Below, piece by piece: positions 49,666 to 63,224 of a DNA stretch of 64,000 bases (the stretch's first letter is position 1; each line of letters begins with the position of its first letter). The notes beneath the pieces were generated by a model. That model did not search any database. It was not told where the DNA came from and worked only from the letters and a program-made list of their open reading frames with translations. The stretch is from Bimuria novae-zelandiae CBS 107.79. Its lineage: Eukaryota > Ascomycota > Dothideomycetes > Pleosporales > Didymosphaeriaceae. Both the position numbers and the translations under genes were made by a program. The stretch covers positions 533,736 through 597,735 of the forward strand of contig ML976665.1 in assembly GCA_010015655.1 (NCBI GenBank), written 5' to 3'.

Positions 49666-50786
49666 TGTTAGGATCCAGGATCTGGAGGAAGGCTGTACCA
49701 AGATTTTTGTATCTATACACTACGCTCGTTCGCCAGAAATGACTGGATACGGTTGACTACGCCGCAGGGCGCTAAGTCACGTACCCGCTTATTAGAGTGT
49801 TACGATCTTGGAAACCTCAAAGGCAGTGATACCAGACAAAGACGCCGATAGGACAATGGTTAGCAGAGGTACGGAATAAAGGGAACACAAAAAAGCGCAG
49901 GGTAGATTAAGTTAGTAATTACGTAATAAAGTCCCGCATAAGAGAAGTCTTAGGGACTACTATAACCTTAAAGGACTACAAGTCTTAGCAGGACTATAAT
50001 AACAACTTAAATAATAGTAAGAGCTAAAAAGAATAGTATATATTTTAATAGTTTCCCTATACCTTTCTTAGTCCGTATAATTAACTTAAAATACTTTAAC
50101 TATATCTCGTATATAGATTAGTAAACATCTAAGTTAGTTATTCTATAGGTTGTTATAGAATTAGATTATTTATAATATACTAGGTGTTATTATTATCTCT
50201 TAACTACTAAATATCCGCGAGGCACTTTACCTCTTAACCTATCCTTATCAGGTACTATTTAGGCCTAAGTGGGGCTAGCTAAGGATCTAACCCCTTAGTC
50301 ATTGCTGGCCTATATTGATATATATACTTGTTAAGATCCCAAAGAGGTAGCTATTCTCTAAGGGACTAAGGTTGGTTCTCGGGCAGGAGTACTAGTAGGA
50401 CGGGAAAGGGTTGTAGTGATAGCTTGCGCCTGTCACTAAGGGCGTTAGTATTAAAGGTGTGTACGGCATAATTAAATCAATAAGGTTGCTTATTTAGATC
50501 TAAACAATAGATTAATAAACAGGTTAAACACGAATGCCTTAAGGGTATTCGTGTGGGTTTATATATAAGAGGGGTAAACCTTACCATCCATCTCTCTTTC
50601 TACTGTCCCTAGATTCTAATGGATGGTCGCGCCGTCCGTGGATGGTGCACCTTCCACAATCTTAGCAGGATGGTATGTCTTGGCTGGATGGTACATCACG
50701 TGACCCCGGTTACGTGACCCCGCCGAGTGTCACTTCTACTAAGGCCCGTTGGTCCTCCGCGTTCCATACATGTTCAGATCCTAACA
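49666..50786. repeat. Solo-LTR candidate, 1.1 kb
   Basis: The segment starts TGTTAGGATC and ends GATCCTAACA, a 10-bp inverted pair with the TG...CA ends of a retrotransposon LTR. The flanking pentamers ctact and atact match at 4 of 5 positions, as expected for an old 5-bp target duplication. No coding region is retained. The part at 50506-50535 resembles sequence at 57600-57630, so a related LTR may lie there. Confidence 0.5.
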
Positions 50787-51583
50787 ATACTATTTACCTA
50801 GGATTACTCTATCTTATAGAGTATTATCCTATACCTTTTGCTAGGTTGACGTAGTGGTAAATAGTACGTCACAATCCTCCCCTTACTCGGAATAGGGCTT
50901 AGGTACGTATAGTCCTTGTAACATAGAGAGCACTTATTCATAAGCACTTACCAGCGAGTGCACTTTAGGTAAGCACTCACTAGCGAGCAAGTACTATCAT
51001 AGTATATATAAACCTAAGTATAAACTCTTATACTTATATTTAACCTATATATTAATCTATCGTTTAAATTTAAATTACGGTTTCTTATTGATTTAATATC
51101 TTATAATTTTAATACTAAATAGCCTATTAATAAGCGTAAGCTACCAATACTTCTTCCCTGCCTAATAGTATTCTTGTCCGAAAACTAACCCTAGATCCTT
51201 TAGAACTAGGTATCCTATAAGGTTTTAATATCTTAAATACTCTTTATATAAGTACTACTAAGACTTTTACTTCTTTTATAAATCTAGATAGTGCTAGTAT
51301 TATACAAATATAAAATACTAAGAATAATACGCATATACCTAATCTATATATTAGTAACTATAGCCTCCTTAGTACCTTGCTCTTATAGTTAGACCTATAC
51401 TTTTTTAATTAAGATAACAATCTTAAAAATAAGAAAAAAGTCATTTTTATAGTAATATATATACGAGGACTAGCAAAAAAATAAGTCTACCCCTGCTTAG
51501 TTAAATATATAAATATAGATTGCGATAATAAGAACAAGAACTATATAAACAGCTACGCTAACGCTATTAACATTATTAAAAAC
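50787..51583. other. AT-rich RIP-degraded DNA
   Basis: No gene. Dense TA and stop codons on both strands. Motifs such as AGCGAGTGCACTTTAGGTAA recall the ends of the inverted-repeat element at 51584. Confidence 0.4.
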
Positions 51584-53953
51584 TAACGTACCTCACAAGC
51601 GAGTGTATCACTACATTTTACTAGTAAAATCCTTGTTTTTACACCCCTGTTAACATCCTTAATACTTATTAATAAATTCTAAAACTTTATATACCAGGCT
51701 GCACCGATATAAATATTATATATTTAAGATTACTAAGCTCTAGCCTAAAGGGGTTAGATGTTATTCAAGAATTACTAAATTACAGGGGTCTTTTGGCTCC
51801 CAAATTTTATATCTCAATAACTACATATACTAAAAACATTTCATATATTAGCCTCTATATATATAACTGTCGCAGAAGCTCGCTGGCTCTTGGGTAGAAC
51901 TTTATTATACGAGCTAGGATTAAGCCAAGTAGCTAAGTAGCTAAGCATGTAATCCCCCTAACTCTATAAATAGCTAGGCGTCTTAGTAAAACTGCTACTT
52001 CTTAATAGACTTTATTTATAAGCTTCTTAATGGTTATAATTATGTGCTATAGTTATAAGCCTAATATTTTTATAATACTTTATAATATACTTACTTTATA
52101 CTAATTAATAATTATAGTAATAAACTATTTCTTACTTTTTATTATCCTTATGCTTATGTCTTAACGCTTACATTTTATAATAAAGCTAAAATATATAATA
52201 ACTATTATAAAGCTCCTAGTAAGTAACTAACTTATAAATTATAGTTTATTTCTACTTTAGTACGCGTAGCTTAAGTATTATATAAAAGCTTAAAAGATAT
52301 AAAGCTATATTAATCCTAAAACTCCTAAATAGATAAATATATATATAACTAGACTTTAGAGCTACTAAACTTAAATACTAAAGATAAGTCTTATATATAA
52401 TAGCTTAAGCACAATAAGCTAGAGTTTACTATTTATAATTAACTTACAATAAAGGTTTAGGTACTTTAAAACTAGGTTTATACTATAATTAATTTATAAA
52501 AGCTAGAGCTTATAATACTATAGTTAATTAAGTAGTAAATACTACAGACGCTAAATATAGAACTTAAAAATAGTCTTTATTTAAGCGATAATAATTAGAA
52601 GGAGCAGGTATAACATATATATAGAGAGGTCACCCTATGTCCACAGAGCGGCAGAACAATAGACATAACTAAATGGCTATCCAAATGGAACCGCGCACAC
52701 GCCAATACTGTGCTTTTAGATGTTTTTAAAAATACAGGGTACGCTACTAATAAATGATTTCCTATATTTAGGATTATAGTATAACTATAAATAGGCTTAG
52801 AGAGAGCTTAATAATCTATTATAACTAGGCGTAGTAATAACTTTATTTTTAAAAGAATATGCTCGCTAACTTGCGTAGCTTAGCTAAATAACTAAGGACG
52901 CAGGTATATACGCTACGCTTAGAGGGTACACTTCTAATATAAGCTATAAGTGTCTATGTAAAGCAAATAGCTAGTATTAATAAAAGCTTATAGAGTATAC
53001 CCGCCTTTAATACGCGATTTAGGGAGAAGCTTTTTATAAGCTTTATAATAAGCTTATAAGTAAAGAGATTAGTGAAATTAAAAGCTATATTTAAAAGTAT
53101 TAATAAAAAGTATTTTTAACTAATTTTTAGTATAAAGGGTAAGTAGTAGACCCTCCTTTAGTTTTTTAAGAAATATTAAAGTATAAATTATAGTAAGCTT
53201 ATAAGTAAGTATGTCTTTACTAACTCGGCGCTATAATTTTATAATTACATATTTTTTTATTTATATACGCAGGTACTTGGGCGGGTTATATTATAAGTAA
53301 ATAATTACTTTTAAATATTTATTAAAGCTTTATTATAAAAGTACGCTACTTTTATTTTTATTTTATTTTTCTTTATAGGTACTCGCGCGGGTCACGTTAT
53401 AAGTAGATAATTACCTTTAAATATTTATTATAACTTTATAGTAGAAGTACGCTACTCCTCTTTTATTTACCTTTTTTTAAAACTTTATATAAAATAATTA
53501 CTTAGACTAATTACTTTGTAGGCTAGAAATCTAAGCTAGATACTTTTTAAGCTCTACGCGTAATTTTACTACTTTTTATACCTTAACTTATTATTTAACT
53601 CTTTTTACTACGCTTTAAGAGCTAAGGGGTATATTATAAAAGCTTACTAGCTCCTAGCTAGAACTTTATTATATAAGCTAAGATTAAGCTAAGTAGTTAA
53701 GTAGCTAAGCACGTAATCCCTCTAACTCTATAAATAGCTAGGCGGCTTAGTAGAACTTCTACTCCTTAATAGACTTTATTTACAAGCTCCCTAATCGTTG
53801 TGACTATACGTTACAATAACTATATGCTACTCAATTTCCAGAATTTATTAGTAAGTATTAAGGGAGTTACAGGGGTATTAAAATCTTAATATTCTCTAGT
53901 AAAATAGAGTAATGCACTCCCTTGGGTGGTGCACTCATTTGTGAGGTACGTTA
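51584..53953. repeat. Inverted-repeat element hosting a nested insertion
   Basis: The left arm (51584 to about 51685) and right arm (about 53840-53953) are inverted copies, both starting TAACGTACCTCACAA and sharing a CTTAATACTTA.TAATAAATT end. They flank LTR element copy A. Without that insertion the host would be only about 420 bp, the size of a MITE-like element. Confidence 0.65.
51868..53815 (-). mobile_element. LTR element, copy A
   Basis: About 184-bp direct repeats at 51868-52051 and 53632-53815 bound 1.58 kb of AT-rich internal sequence. On the minus strand the LTR starts TGTAACGTATAGTCACAACG and ends TTTTATAATA, a decayed TG...CA. The internal part matches copy B in inverted orientation. 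No open frame survives, so this is either a non-autonomous element or one fully degraded by RIP. Confidence 0.75.
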
Positions 53954-54202
53954 CCTTAATTTTAAAAAGTATCATAAGTAACTATTTAGAATTACTAATA
54001 AAACTACTGTAGCTAAGCGACCTATCAAAACCATTAAGTAATAATATTTTATAGCTAAGTATATAGCTAAATTCCGCAAATATACAACGTAGCTTAATTA
54101 GGAAAATATATTTCTTAAGACTATAAATAAATAAGAAATTAAGTATAAGATATATAAAAAAACTCTAGCGCAGCGGCGAAAGAATTAATATCTTTAATAA
54201 AT

Positions 54203-56059
54203 TATAGCGCATAGTCACAACAATTAGGGAGCTCGTAAACAAAGACTATTAAGGAGTAGAAGTTCTACTAAGACGCCTAGCTATTTATAGGTTTAGGGAG
54301 ATTGCATGCTTAGCTACTTAGCTACTGAGCTACTTAGCTAAACTAGTTAGCGTAGTAAGATCTAGTAAGAGGCTAGTAAGCCTTTTATAAGACACTCCCT
54401 AGCTTATAAAGCGTAGCAAGATAAGCAAAATAGTAATTTAAAGTGTAAAAAGTAGTAAACTTATGCGTAGAGCTTAAAAAGCGTCTAGCTTAGATCCTTA
54501 GCTTACTAGGTAATTAGTCTAGGTAGCTAGTTTATATAGAGTTCTATAAAGAAAGGTAAAAAATAGGAGCAACGTACTTCTACTATAAAGCTTTAATAAA
54601 CATTTAAGGATAACCATTTACTTATAATATAATCCGTGCGAGTACCCATAAAGGAAAAAATAAAATAAGAGTAGTATACTTTTACTATAAAGCTTTAATA
54701 AACGTTTAAATATCACTATTTACTTATAATATAACCCACGCGAGTACCTACGTACATAGATAAAAGAATAAATAGCTATAGAATTATAGCGCCTAGCTAG
54801 TAAAAACCTATTTATGTATAGGCTTACTATAATCTATACTTTAATATTTATTAAAAAACTAAAAGATGGTCTCCTACTTATCCCTTATATTTAAGCTTAG
54901 TTTATAATACGTTCTACTAATCCTTTTAAATTTAGCTTTTAAATTTACTAATCTTCTTACTTATAAGCTTGTAAGAAATTTCTCCTTAAAGCGCGTACTA
55001 AAGGTAATTTCACTTTATAAGCTTTTAGTAATACTAGCTATTTACTATATATATGTACTTATAGCTTATATTAGGAGTGTACCTTTTAAGCGTAACGTAT
55101 ATACTTGTATACTTAGTTATTTAGCTAAGCTACGCAAGCTAACAAGTATATCTTTTTAAAAGTAGAGATACTATTATGCCTAGTTATAATAAGTTATTAA
55201 GTTCTTTTTAAGCCTACTTATAATTATATTATAATTATAAGCGTAAAAAATCCAATAGTATATCGTTGGCGTATACGCTGCTCTATTTAGATAGCTATTT
55301 CGTTATATTTATTACTCTACCACTATACAGGCGTAGAGTAACCTTTTTATATATTATAACTACTCCTTCTATTTATTATTACTTAAGTAATAATTAGGTT
55401 TAATTCTCATATTAGCGTCTATAGCGTTTACTAATTACTTAACTATAGTTTAAACTTAGTTTTAGAGTGCTTAAAGCTTTTTTATAAGCTAACTGTAAAG
55501 AGTAGACTCTAACTTATAGCGCTTAAGCTATTATATATAAGAATTGCCCTTAGTATTTAAGCCTAGTGGCTTTAGAGCCTAGTTATATATATTTATCTGC
55601 TTAGGAGCCTTAAGGTTAATATAATTTTATATTCCTTAAGTTTTCGCGTGGTACTTAAGCTGCGCGTACTGAGGTAAGAATAAGTTATAATTTATAAGTT
55701 AGTTACTTACTAGGAGCTTTATAGTAGTTGTTATATAGTTTAGCTCTATTATAGGATATAAGCGTCGAGACGTAAGTATAAAAATAATAAAAAGTAAGAA
55801 ATAGTTTTCTACTATAATTATTAATTAGTATAAAGTACGTATATTATAAAGTATTATAAAAGTACTTGGCTTATAATTATAGCACATAGTTATAATAATT
55901 AAGGAGCTTATAAAGACGGTCTATTAAGCAAAGAAAGATCTACCAAGATATTTAACTATTTATAGGTTTAAGAGGATCGCGTGCTTAGCTGCTTAACTAC
56001 TTGGCTAAACTAGCTAGTGCAGTAAGTTCTAGCAAGGATCTAGTAAGCCTTTTACAACA
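54203..56059 (+). mobile_element. LTR element, copy B
   Basis: Direct repeats at 54203-54394 and 55878-56059 share GGAGCTCGTAAAC-like and CTAGCTATTTATAGGTTTA motifs; the 3' copy ends CCTTTTACAACA. The total is 1857 bp. It is the inverted partner of copy A, separated from it by only 387 bp. Many TG-to-TA and CG-to-TA differences between copies indicate RIP. Confidence 0.75.
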
Positions 56060-59000
56060 AAAATCAATAAAGAATAGTTTATACTATAGGAAGAGTTACT
56101 CGGTAACCTAAAAAACTATTGGTTTTAAATAATAAGTACTTATAGTTTATAGGGGACTACTTAAGGCACCTCGATAATAATAACGTAACTCTTATAAATA
56201 CTAGCCTATAAAAGAACCCTAGTTTAATAATCCAAAAAGGAGAATAGAAAAGTTTATAGACTTTCGTAAGCATAACTTAGGATGCACCTTTAATAAAACC
56301 TAAAAATAAGAAACTAAAACACGCACCTGCTTTATATATAGGAAAGTAGGCAATATAGCTAGGAAGAATAAATTTAAAAATAAAGTTATTAGCAAGTTAA
56401 ACATACTATATATTAGTAACACAAACAAAACATAGTAAGTTATACTCTTTATTAATTAACTTAATATTTACAATAAGGGCTTAAAGTGATTATATTCGTC
56501 TGACTTAAGACTATACAAGAATACTAAAAAAGAATCAGACGTAAAAGAGATAAAACCAATCCAACGATTTTATACGCTATATCTTAATAGAAATAACTAA
56601 ATACACACGAGGTAGTAAGTGTCTTTAACTTCTTAGAATAATACTAGCCACGCGAAGGACACTTTAAATATTTTATTATAAAATATATACCAACTACGCA
56701 CAACTCTAAATGGACTAAACCTAATTAATAAATAGTATTATAAGTGGACTAATTACCTCTACTAGCACGACACTAAAGAGAGTTATCCTATTAAATATTT
56801 AAACTATAAACAATAGTATAACCTAAAATACCAAAACCCTTTATATAAGAACCTATAATAGAGGTTCTGTAGAAAAGACAAATACGCTCTCTACTATTAC
56901 ACTTCATAATAAGGATATTCCCCTTTATAATAGTAATAATGCTAATAAAATAATTTAATTATCCTATCTTGTATTGCGATATTTACTTATAGGATGAATA
57001 AGTAGTAAGATATTACCTATCACTAAACTAAACTAAAACTTAGGCCCTATTACTATTAGTAAATGGATAATATGTATTATAAATTTAATAAACGTGTTTA
57101 CACCTTAACTGCGCATAACATGTAGCTTAAAAAAGTATAAATTTAACTTACTGGGTAAGATATTAATAATCTTAAAAATTAAATTAGTTTCTAAAAACGG
57201 TAAAGTATCTCACGATAAGACTGGACAGTAGCCATGATGTAGGAAGACGCCTCTAAAGAGTTAAATACTACTAATAGTTAAATATTAATTAAGCTATTAG
57301 TGCAGTGTAATAAAATATAGATAAAGTCTATACTAAATTTAAAAGTATAACAGAGTCATATATCCTAAAACACACTTACTAGAACCAAACCCTATAAACG
57401 TAAAAAAATAGAAATATATATTATTTGTATTGCAAATAGTCACCCAATGGTAGGCATGTCACTAATTAGATATAAAGTTAAAATAATACTTAAGATCTAT
57501 AGATACCAGAAACTAATTCCTCATAATATTATTAAGGAAGCTAATAACGATATAATATTAAAATTATTTTAATTAAGGAAGCATAACCGTATAATTAAAT
57601 AGATTAATAAATAGATTAAACACGAAGATAAATATCTATCTTTACTTTTCTATATACTCGACCTGCTTAAAGTACTCGACTCGAGTACAGCGAGCATATA
57701 TAGTAGTCTTATATATTTACTTACTTTACTCGATTCGAGCGCATCGAGTAGTCACGTAACCTCCTTATACTATTGCACTATTAGTTCTTATAAGACCCGT
57801 AAGTATCTTAAAGCCTAACCCCATAGTGCTAGTTATAAATCCTAATATTATCCCTTCCTCTAACTAAGCTATTCTTAGGTCTCCTAATCTGTTCTACAGG
57901 TTAGATAAAGCTTATTAACCCTAATTTTTGTATATCTTACTGTAATATCGTCTTCTAAAGCTTGCTCTATTCGCCTTAGTACTGAAATCTGTTATAATAG
58001 TATTTTTTCCTTGTAACTATTATCTTTTATCTAGCTATACCTTTTAGTAATCTTAATATTTATTTAAAGTGTGCTAAGTGCGTTCGCGCATAGAAACTAT
58101 AGGTTAATTTATTATAGATATCTTTAGATTAAACTTGTAAGAAGTGCAAAGGAAAAGTTAATAAGAATAATAGATTATTAGTAAAAGTTCTTAAGCGACT
58201 TTTATAACATAAAAAACATCTATAATAAGCTAAAGAGCGTTCTAAGAAGAAAGATTAGTATCTTATATTACAAATACAAACTACTAGGGAACTTCAAACT
58301 AATTTCAGCTTAGAGGAATATTTTATTACTACGTTTAAAATTCGCCTTTCTCCTTTGTTATAGTTGACCACAGAAATCCTTAATAACTATACTAGTGTTT
58401 TATTTCTAACCATTAGCAGTTCCTAGGTATATTGTATTAGTATAATTAAAGTATTTAATTGCAGATAAATAGGTTTTCATTAGGCTCTTATATGTCTTTA
58501 CTATATAGATATCCTTTCTATTTAATAAGATAAATGCGGGGCTAATCTATATATTATACTATTGGCTAATCTATATATTATAGTATTTATTTTGCTTTGA
58601 ATTTATTTTATTCCTCTAGCTCATAGCAGAAGATAGTATTTACTAGTGTCTTAGAGTTTATAGGTCCTAATTAGTCTATATAGAATACTGGATATGTTTT
58701 AGCGTTTATTAGTAGTTCTAATTATCGTTAACTAGTAATATGTATTTAGAAATAAATAATAGTCTATCTTTAGTATAATCTAGTTTCTTGTGCTTCTTTT
58801 TCTCGATTTAAAATTTTTTACAAGAAAATATACTTTATACCTCTTTTATCTGTTCTTTTTGCTAAAGTGCTGTTTTTTATTATAATTAGTATAGGAAATA
58901 CTTTATTATTAAGATTTCTAAAGATTTTCTTAGAGTTTTTTATGTCTTCTTTAGGGTTTTTACTATGTTAATGGCCTCCTTCATTCTAATAATTCTAGGA

Positions 59001-59964
59001 AACACCAAATTGAAGAGATAAAAATATTTTCTATAGTTTATATAGAATAGTGTAAATCCTATTGCCACTAATACTTTGCTATTATATGCTAATTATACTA
59101 TAAGTAATAGGAAAATCTAGTTATTCTTTTAGTTATTACAGTAGATGCATAGGTGCGTTTTAATTATGTAATTTATAGGTTCTGTCTATCTGTCTATCTA
59201 CGGATAGTAAGTTGTTAATAGCATTTGTTTTATTCTAATAAGTACTATAAGTGTTATTAATCAGTTTAAGGTAAGGAGCTTATCTCTAAAATACCATAGT
59301 GTTATATAGGTTAATTTAAGATAAGGAATACGAGTTCCTTAGCCATAGTTATTTACTAGCATGTTGGCTAAAGGCTATAAGAGTTTTTATATAGATCCCT
59401 AAAGTTAAAGCTCTCTTTTATAGTAACCTAATTGCGTATTTTCTCTTTTTCTACTCCGAAGTATTCTTATTTAAATAAATAAGGTAGAGGACTAAGTTTT
59501 CGCTTCTTATAGTTAGGCTAACTAAAAAATCGTTTACTCTTTCGTATTCTATTAGTCCTTGTTCTAGTTTACCAAGTTATTAACCTACACTTTTAAAACA
59601 GACGTTAACACTTATTCTCGAAATGCCATAATTCTATAGGTAGAAGAATCCGACCATCCTAAGGGCATTGTCTACCTCCGAGGCAGTGTGCTTACGGTCT
59701 TTAATAAGCCTAGTGCAAAAATAACCGAATTTAATTACTAGGAAAGTTAAATACATTTGTAAATATACTTAGCAGCCGAACTTGCAGGCTAATAAATAGC
59801 AGGTATGGACTGTAATGTCATAGCTTAATAATCACATGGCGTGAGCGAGGCCGGGACGACATTCGGCCCGGCCGCCAAGCCGACATCGTCACAACCAAAT
59901 ATCCTGACAGCACGTCACATCCCACTACGTAAACAGCCCCGCCAATTTCTCTTACCGTTAATAA
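56060..59964. other. AT-rich RIP-degraded repeat block
   Basis: Nearly 4 kb without any open frame. The composition and scattered protein-like fragments suggest old retrotransposons on both strands, but I cannot identify a domain with confidence. From about 59820 base composition returns to normal in the promoter of the next gene (CGACATCGTCACAACC region). Confidence 0.45.
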
Positions 59965-60561
59965 ATGGCAAATCATTTAGCTCAATTTAATCAGATCTTG
60001 CTTCCATCGACACTGCCGCGACGTCTGCTCCACCGTCCGCTAAATCCACTCTTCCGATCGGTTCCGCTGGCGTCCGCGACTCCTAGACAGCTCTCTAATA
60101 CCTTAAATATGCCTCCAAAAATATCTGAAGGACAGAATGAGGCTGCTATAAATGCAGGGGTTGATGCACTGCTTGGAAAGGGCTGGAATCTGGTTAACAA
60201 CCAACTGGAGAAGAACTATGTGTTCAAAACGTACACAAAAGTTTCGGTAAAGAAAACGCTTGAAGGGTATGATAGAGCTGACACTATAGGATATGCACCA
60301 CGTTATTGCGACGAGGGCTAAATCAGTAAACCATCACCCAACCATGATCTCGGTGAGACTCTTCTGCGCAGTTGCAATGACACGCTGACAAACTTGCAGA
60401 CCATGAGTACCCTCAAAGTGATATGGACGACACACAAGCCTCCAGGGCTCTCCAATAAGGATATACAGATGGCGGATTATTGTGATGAACAAGCGAGTTC
60501 TATTGGAACAGTGGAGCCGAGTGAAACTCCACAATGCGGCCCTACGCCATCGACAATGTAA
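59965..60561 (+). CDS. Pterin-4a-carbinolamine dehydratase
   Basis: Exons 59965-60246, 60290-60352 and 60400-60561 (introns of 43 and 47 bp, GTAAAG to TATAG and GTGAGA to TGCAG, both with a GCTGAC branch) give 168 residues. The N-terminal 48 residues are Arg/Leu/Pro-rich and may be a mitochondrial presequence; an internal start (MPPKISEGQNEA) is possible. The fold is recognisable from GKGWNLVNNQLEKNYVFKTY, the active-site ATRAKSVNHHPTM (two adjacent His) and LKVIWTTHKPPGLSNKDIQM (third His). The enzyme dehydrates 4a-hydroxytetrahydropterin, allowing pterin cofactor recycling. The frame is intact although RIP-degraded repeats lie on both sides and its own codons are more AT-rich than those of AROM. 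Confidence 0.9.
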
Positions 60562-61274
60562 TTGAGGAGAATCGTACTTCTGAATACCTGGGAAGTGACC
60601 GTCCTGCTTTGGACTCTATAAGCACATTCTAACTGCTATGGTAATAAAGGACATGGGTGCATTTGCCTGTTTCTGCTATGCTTTTGTGTTGATAATGTTA
60701 CTCGTAACTAGCTGTACCCACAATTTTCAACAATTAAATATACTCCCAAATCTCCAGCTTCGAACGGCCGAGTTGCCAATTTAAGTAATTGAAGGCGGAA
60801 ATTGAGTCTAAAATAAAGATTTAACGAGGACATTTAATATATTTAATAGTATAATTTAGCTATTAAAGTAAGTTAGTGTTGTTATAAAGTTAGATTATTC
60901 AACGTTATTAATTAGCTATAATTTAATACTAATATTACGCCTAGGTCCTCTAGCTATTTTATTATATACTTAACGCGCTATTGTAATACTATTACCTATT
61001 TATTAGATTAATTTGTAATATTATTTTGGATATTATAGATAATTTATCGCCTACTTTTTACTATCCTTACTTACCTTATAGGCTTACGAATAGCCGAAGA
61101 TGCCCCCTAAACGCGCTATTAATAGTACTATACGGGCTAGAGTACGCGCTAACAGTGCTATAGAGGGAATAAATAAAGGTAGAGGTTGTAGTAAGCGTTA
61201 GAAAGTACGCACTTAATTAGCTATTAAAAGTAACTTATTACTAGTTAGTACTACTAGTTAGCTAATAAAGCAAT
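60562..61274. other. Terminator region then AT-rich repeat DNA
   Basis: The first 200 bp have near-normal composition, then RIP-like AT-rich DNA begins near 60800. No gene. Confidence 0.4.
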
Positions 61275-62740
61275 TGTGGCATATAGTCACAACGATCAGG
61301 GGGCTCGTAAACAAAGTCTATTAAGGAGTAGAAGTTCTACTAAGTCGCCTAGCTATTTATAAAGTTAGGGGGATTACGTGCTTAGCTACTTAACTATTTA
61401 GCTACTTAGCTTAATTTTAGCTTATATAATAAAGTTCTAGCTAGGAGCTAGTAGGCTTTTATAATATACCTCTTAGCTCTTAGAGCGTAGTAAAAATAGT
61501 TAAATAATACGTTAAAATATAAAAGTCAGTAAACTTACCCGTAAAGATTAAAAAGCCTCTAGCTTAGATTTTTAGCACACTAGGTAATTAGTCTAATTAA
61601 TTAGTTTATATAAAGTTTTTTTTTTAAAAAAAGTTAGATAAAAGAGGAGTAGCATACTTCTATTATAGAGCTTTAATAAATATTTAAAGGTAATTATTTA
61701 CTTATAACGTGACCGGCACAAGTACCTATAAAGAAAAAAATAAAAGTGGTATACTTCTACTATAAAGCTTTAATAAATATTTAAAAATAATTATTTACTT
61801 ATAATATAACTCGCGCGAGTACCTGCGTATATAAATAAAATAAATACGTAACTATAACATTATAGTACCTAGCTAGTAAAGGCTTACTTATTTATAGACT
61901 TATTATAATTTATACTTTAATATTCCCTAAAATTACTAGAGAATGGTTTACTACCCAGGTTTTATATTTCACCTTATTTAATAATATTATTTACTAGTTT
62001 TTTAAATTTAGTATTTAATTTTACTAATCTGCTTATTTATAGGCTTATTATAAAACTTATAAAAAGCTTCTCCTTAAAGCGCGTACTAAAGGCTATTACA
62101 CTTTATAGGTTTTTATTAATACTAGCTATTTACTCTATATAGGTACTTATAGCCCATATTAGGAGTGCGTCCTTTAAGCGTAGCGTATATACTTATGTGC
62201 TTAGTTATTTAGCTAAGCTGCGCGAGCTAGCAAGCATATACTTTTAGAGATAAAGTTATTATTACGCCTAGTTATAATAGGTTATTAAGCTTTTTTTAAG
62301 CCTACTTATAGTTATATTATAATACTAAGTATAGGAAATCTTTTATTAGTAGCGTACCTTGTATCTTTAAGAGATTTAAAAGCACAGCATTGGCGTGTGC
62401 GCGATTCTATTTAGATAGCCATTTAGTCGTGTCTATTATTCTGCCGCTCTGTAAACGTAGGGTGACCTCTTTATATATATGTCGTACCTCCTTCTTTTAA
62501 TTATTATTACTTAAGTAAAAATTATTTTTAAGTTTTCTAATTAGCGTCTGCAGCGTTTACTACTTACTTAATTATAGTACTATAAGCTCTAGCCTTTATA
62601 AATTTATTATAGTATAAACCTAGTTTTAAAGATCTTAAAAATTTATTATAAGCTAATTATAAATAGTAGAGCCTAGCGTAAAGCGCTCAAGCTATTATAT
62701 ATAAAGCTTAAGACGTTTTAAAATTACTAAAAAGGGAAGT
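61275..62740 (+). mobile_element. LTR element, copy C, 3' truncated
   Basis: The LTR at 61275-61468 has the best preserved start of the family (TGTGGCATATAGTCACAACG). The following 1.27 kb matches the internal part of copy B to about its position 55560. The 3' LTR is missing. Confidence 0.7.
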
Positions 62741-63003
62741 TAAAGAGTCTTAAAAGCTATTTATACAATTGGAAAGAAGAAAACATTTACACTAGCACCT
62801 ATACACGTTAATGTAATAATATTTACGCTATTAACGCTATTATCGCGTAAACACTAAATTATTAAAATACTAAGTAGATATTTATAATCTTAATTACTAG
62901 TAATTATCTACAGACCTCAAAAGCCTCTTTACTAAAAACGTTTATAATAATAGCTTCTATATAGAGCATTATAGATTTATATTATTAACGTCGCGATTAT
63001 GTT

Positions 63004-63042
63004 CGGGTTGCGCATTAAGTAATGTTGCGCACTGACTGCCGA
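63004..63042. repeat. Fot1/pogo TIR remnant
   Basis: The sequence ending GTTGCGCACTGACTGCCGA followed by TA is a diverged version of the right TIR of the element at 6476-8601. No transposase is attached. Confidence 0.6.
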
Positions 63043-63224
63043 TACTAGGCTGGTTAAATAGGTTGGGTCACACAGGGGAATTAATAGGGGGACTACCACT
63101 TTTACTAGTGACACCATCCTGACTAAGCGTTACTATAACTAAGCCGCCAACGCGCACCATCGCGCTCCTAATAATATAAATAGAGGGTTAATATATAAAG
63201 GCGCAATTACTCGATATATTTAAA

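Noticed and set aside
50400..57300. CRISPR-like or satellite array in the AT-rich block
   Set aside because: The repeated units are LTR and TIR copies of transposons with irregular spacing; CRISPR is not expected in a fungal nuclear genome.
56060..59800. Retrotransposon polyprotein (Gypsy or Copia) assignment
   Set aside because: Fragments look protein-like but every frame is saturated with stops, and I could not find a reverse-transcriptase or integrase motif I would trust.
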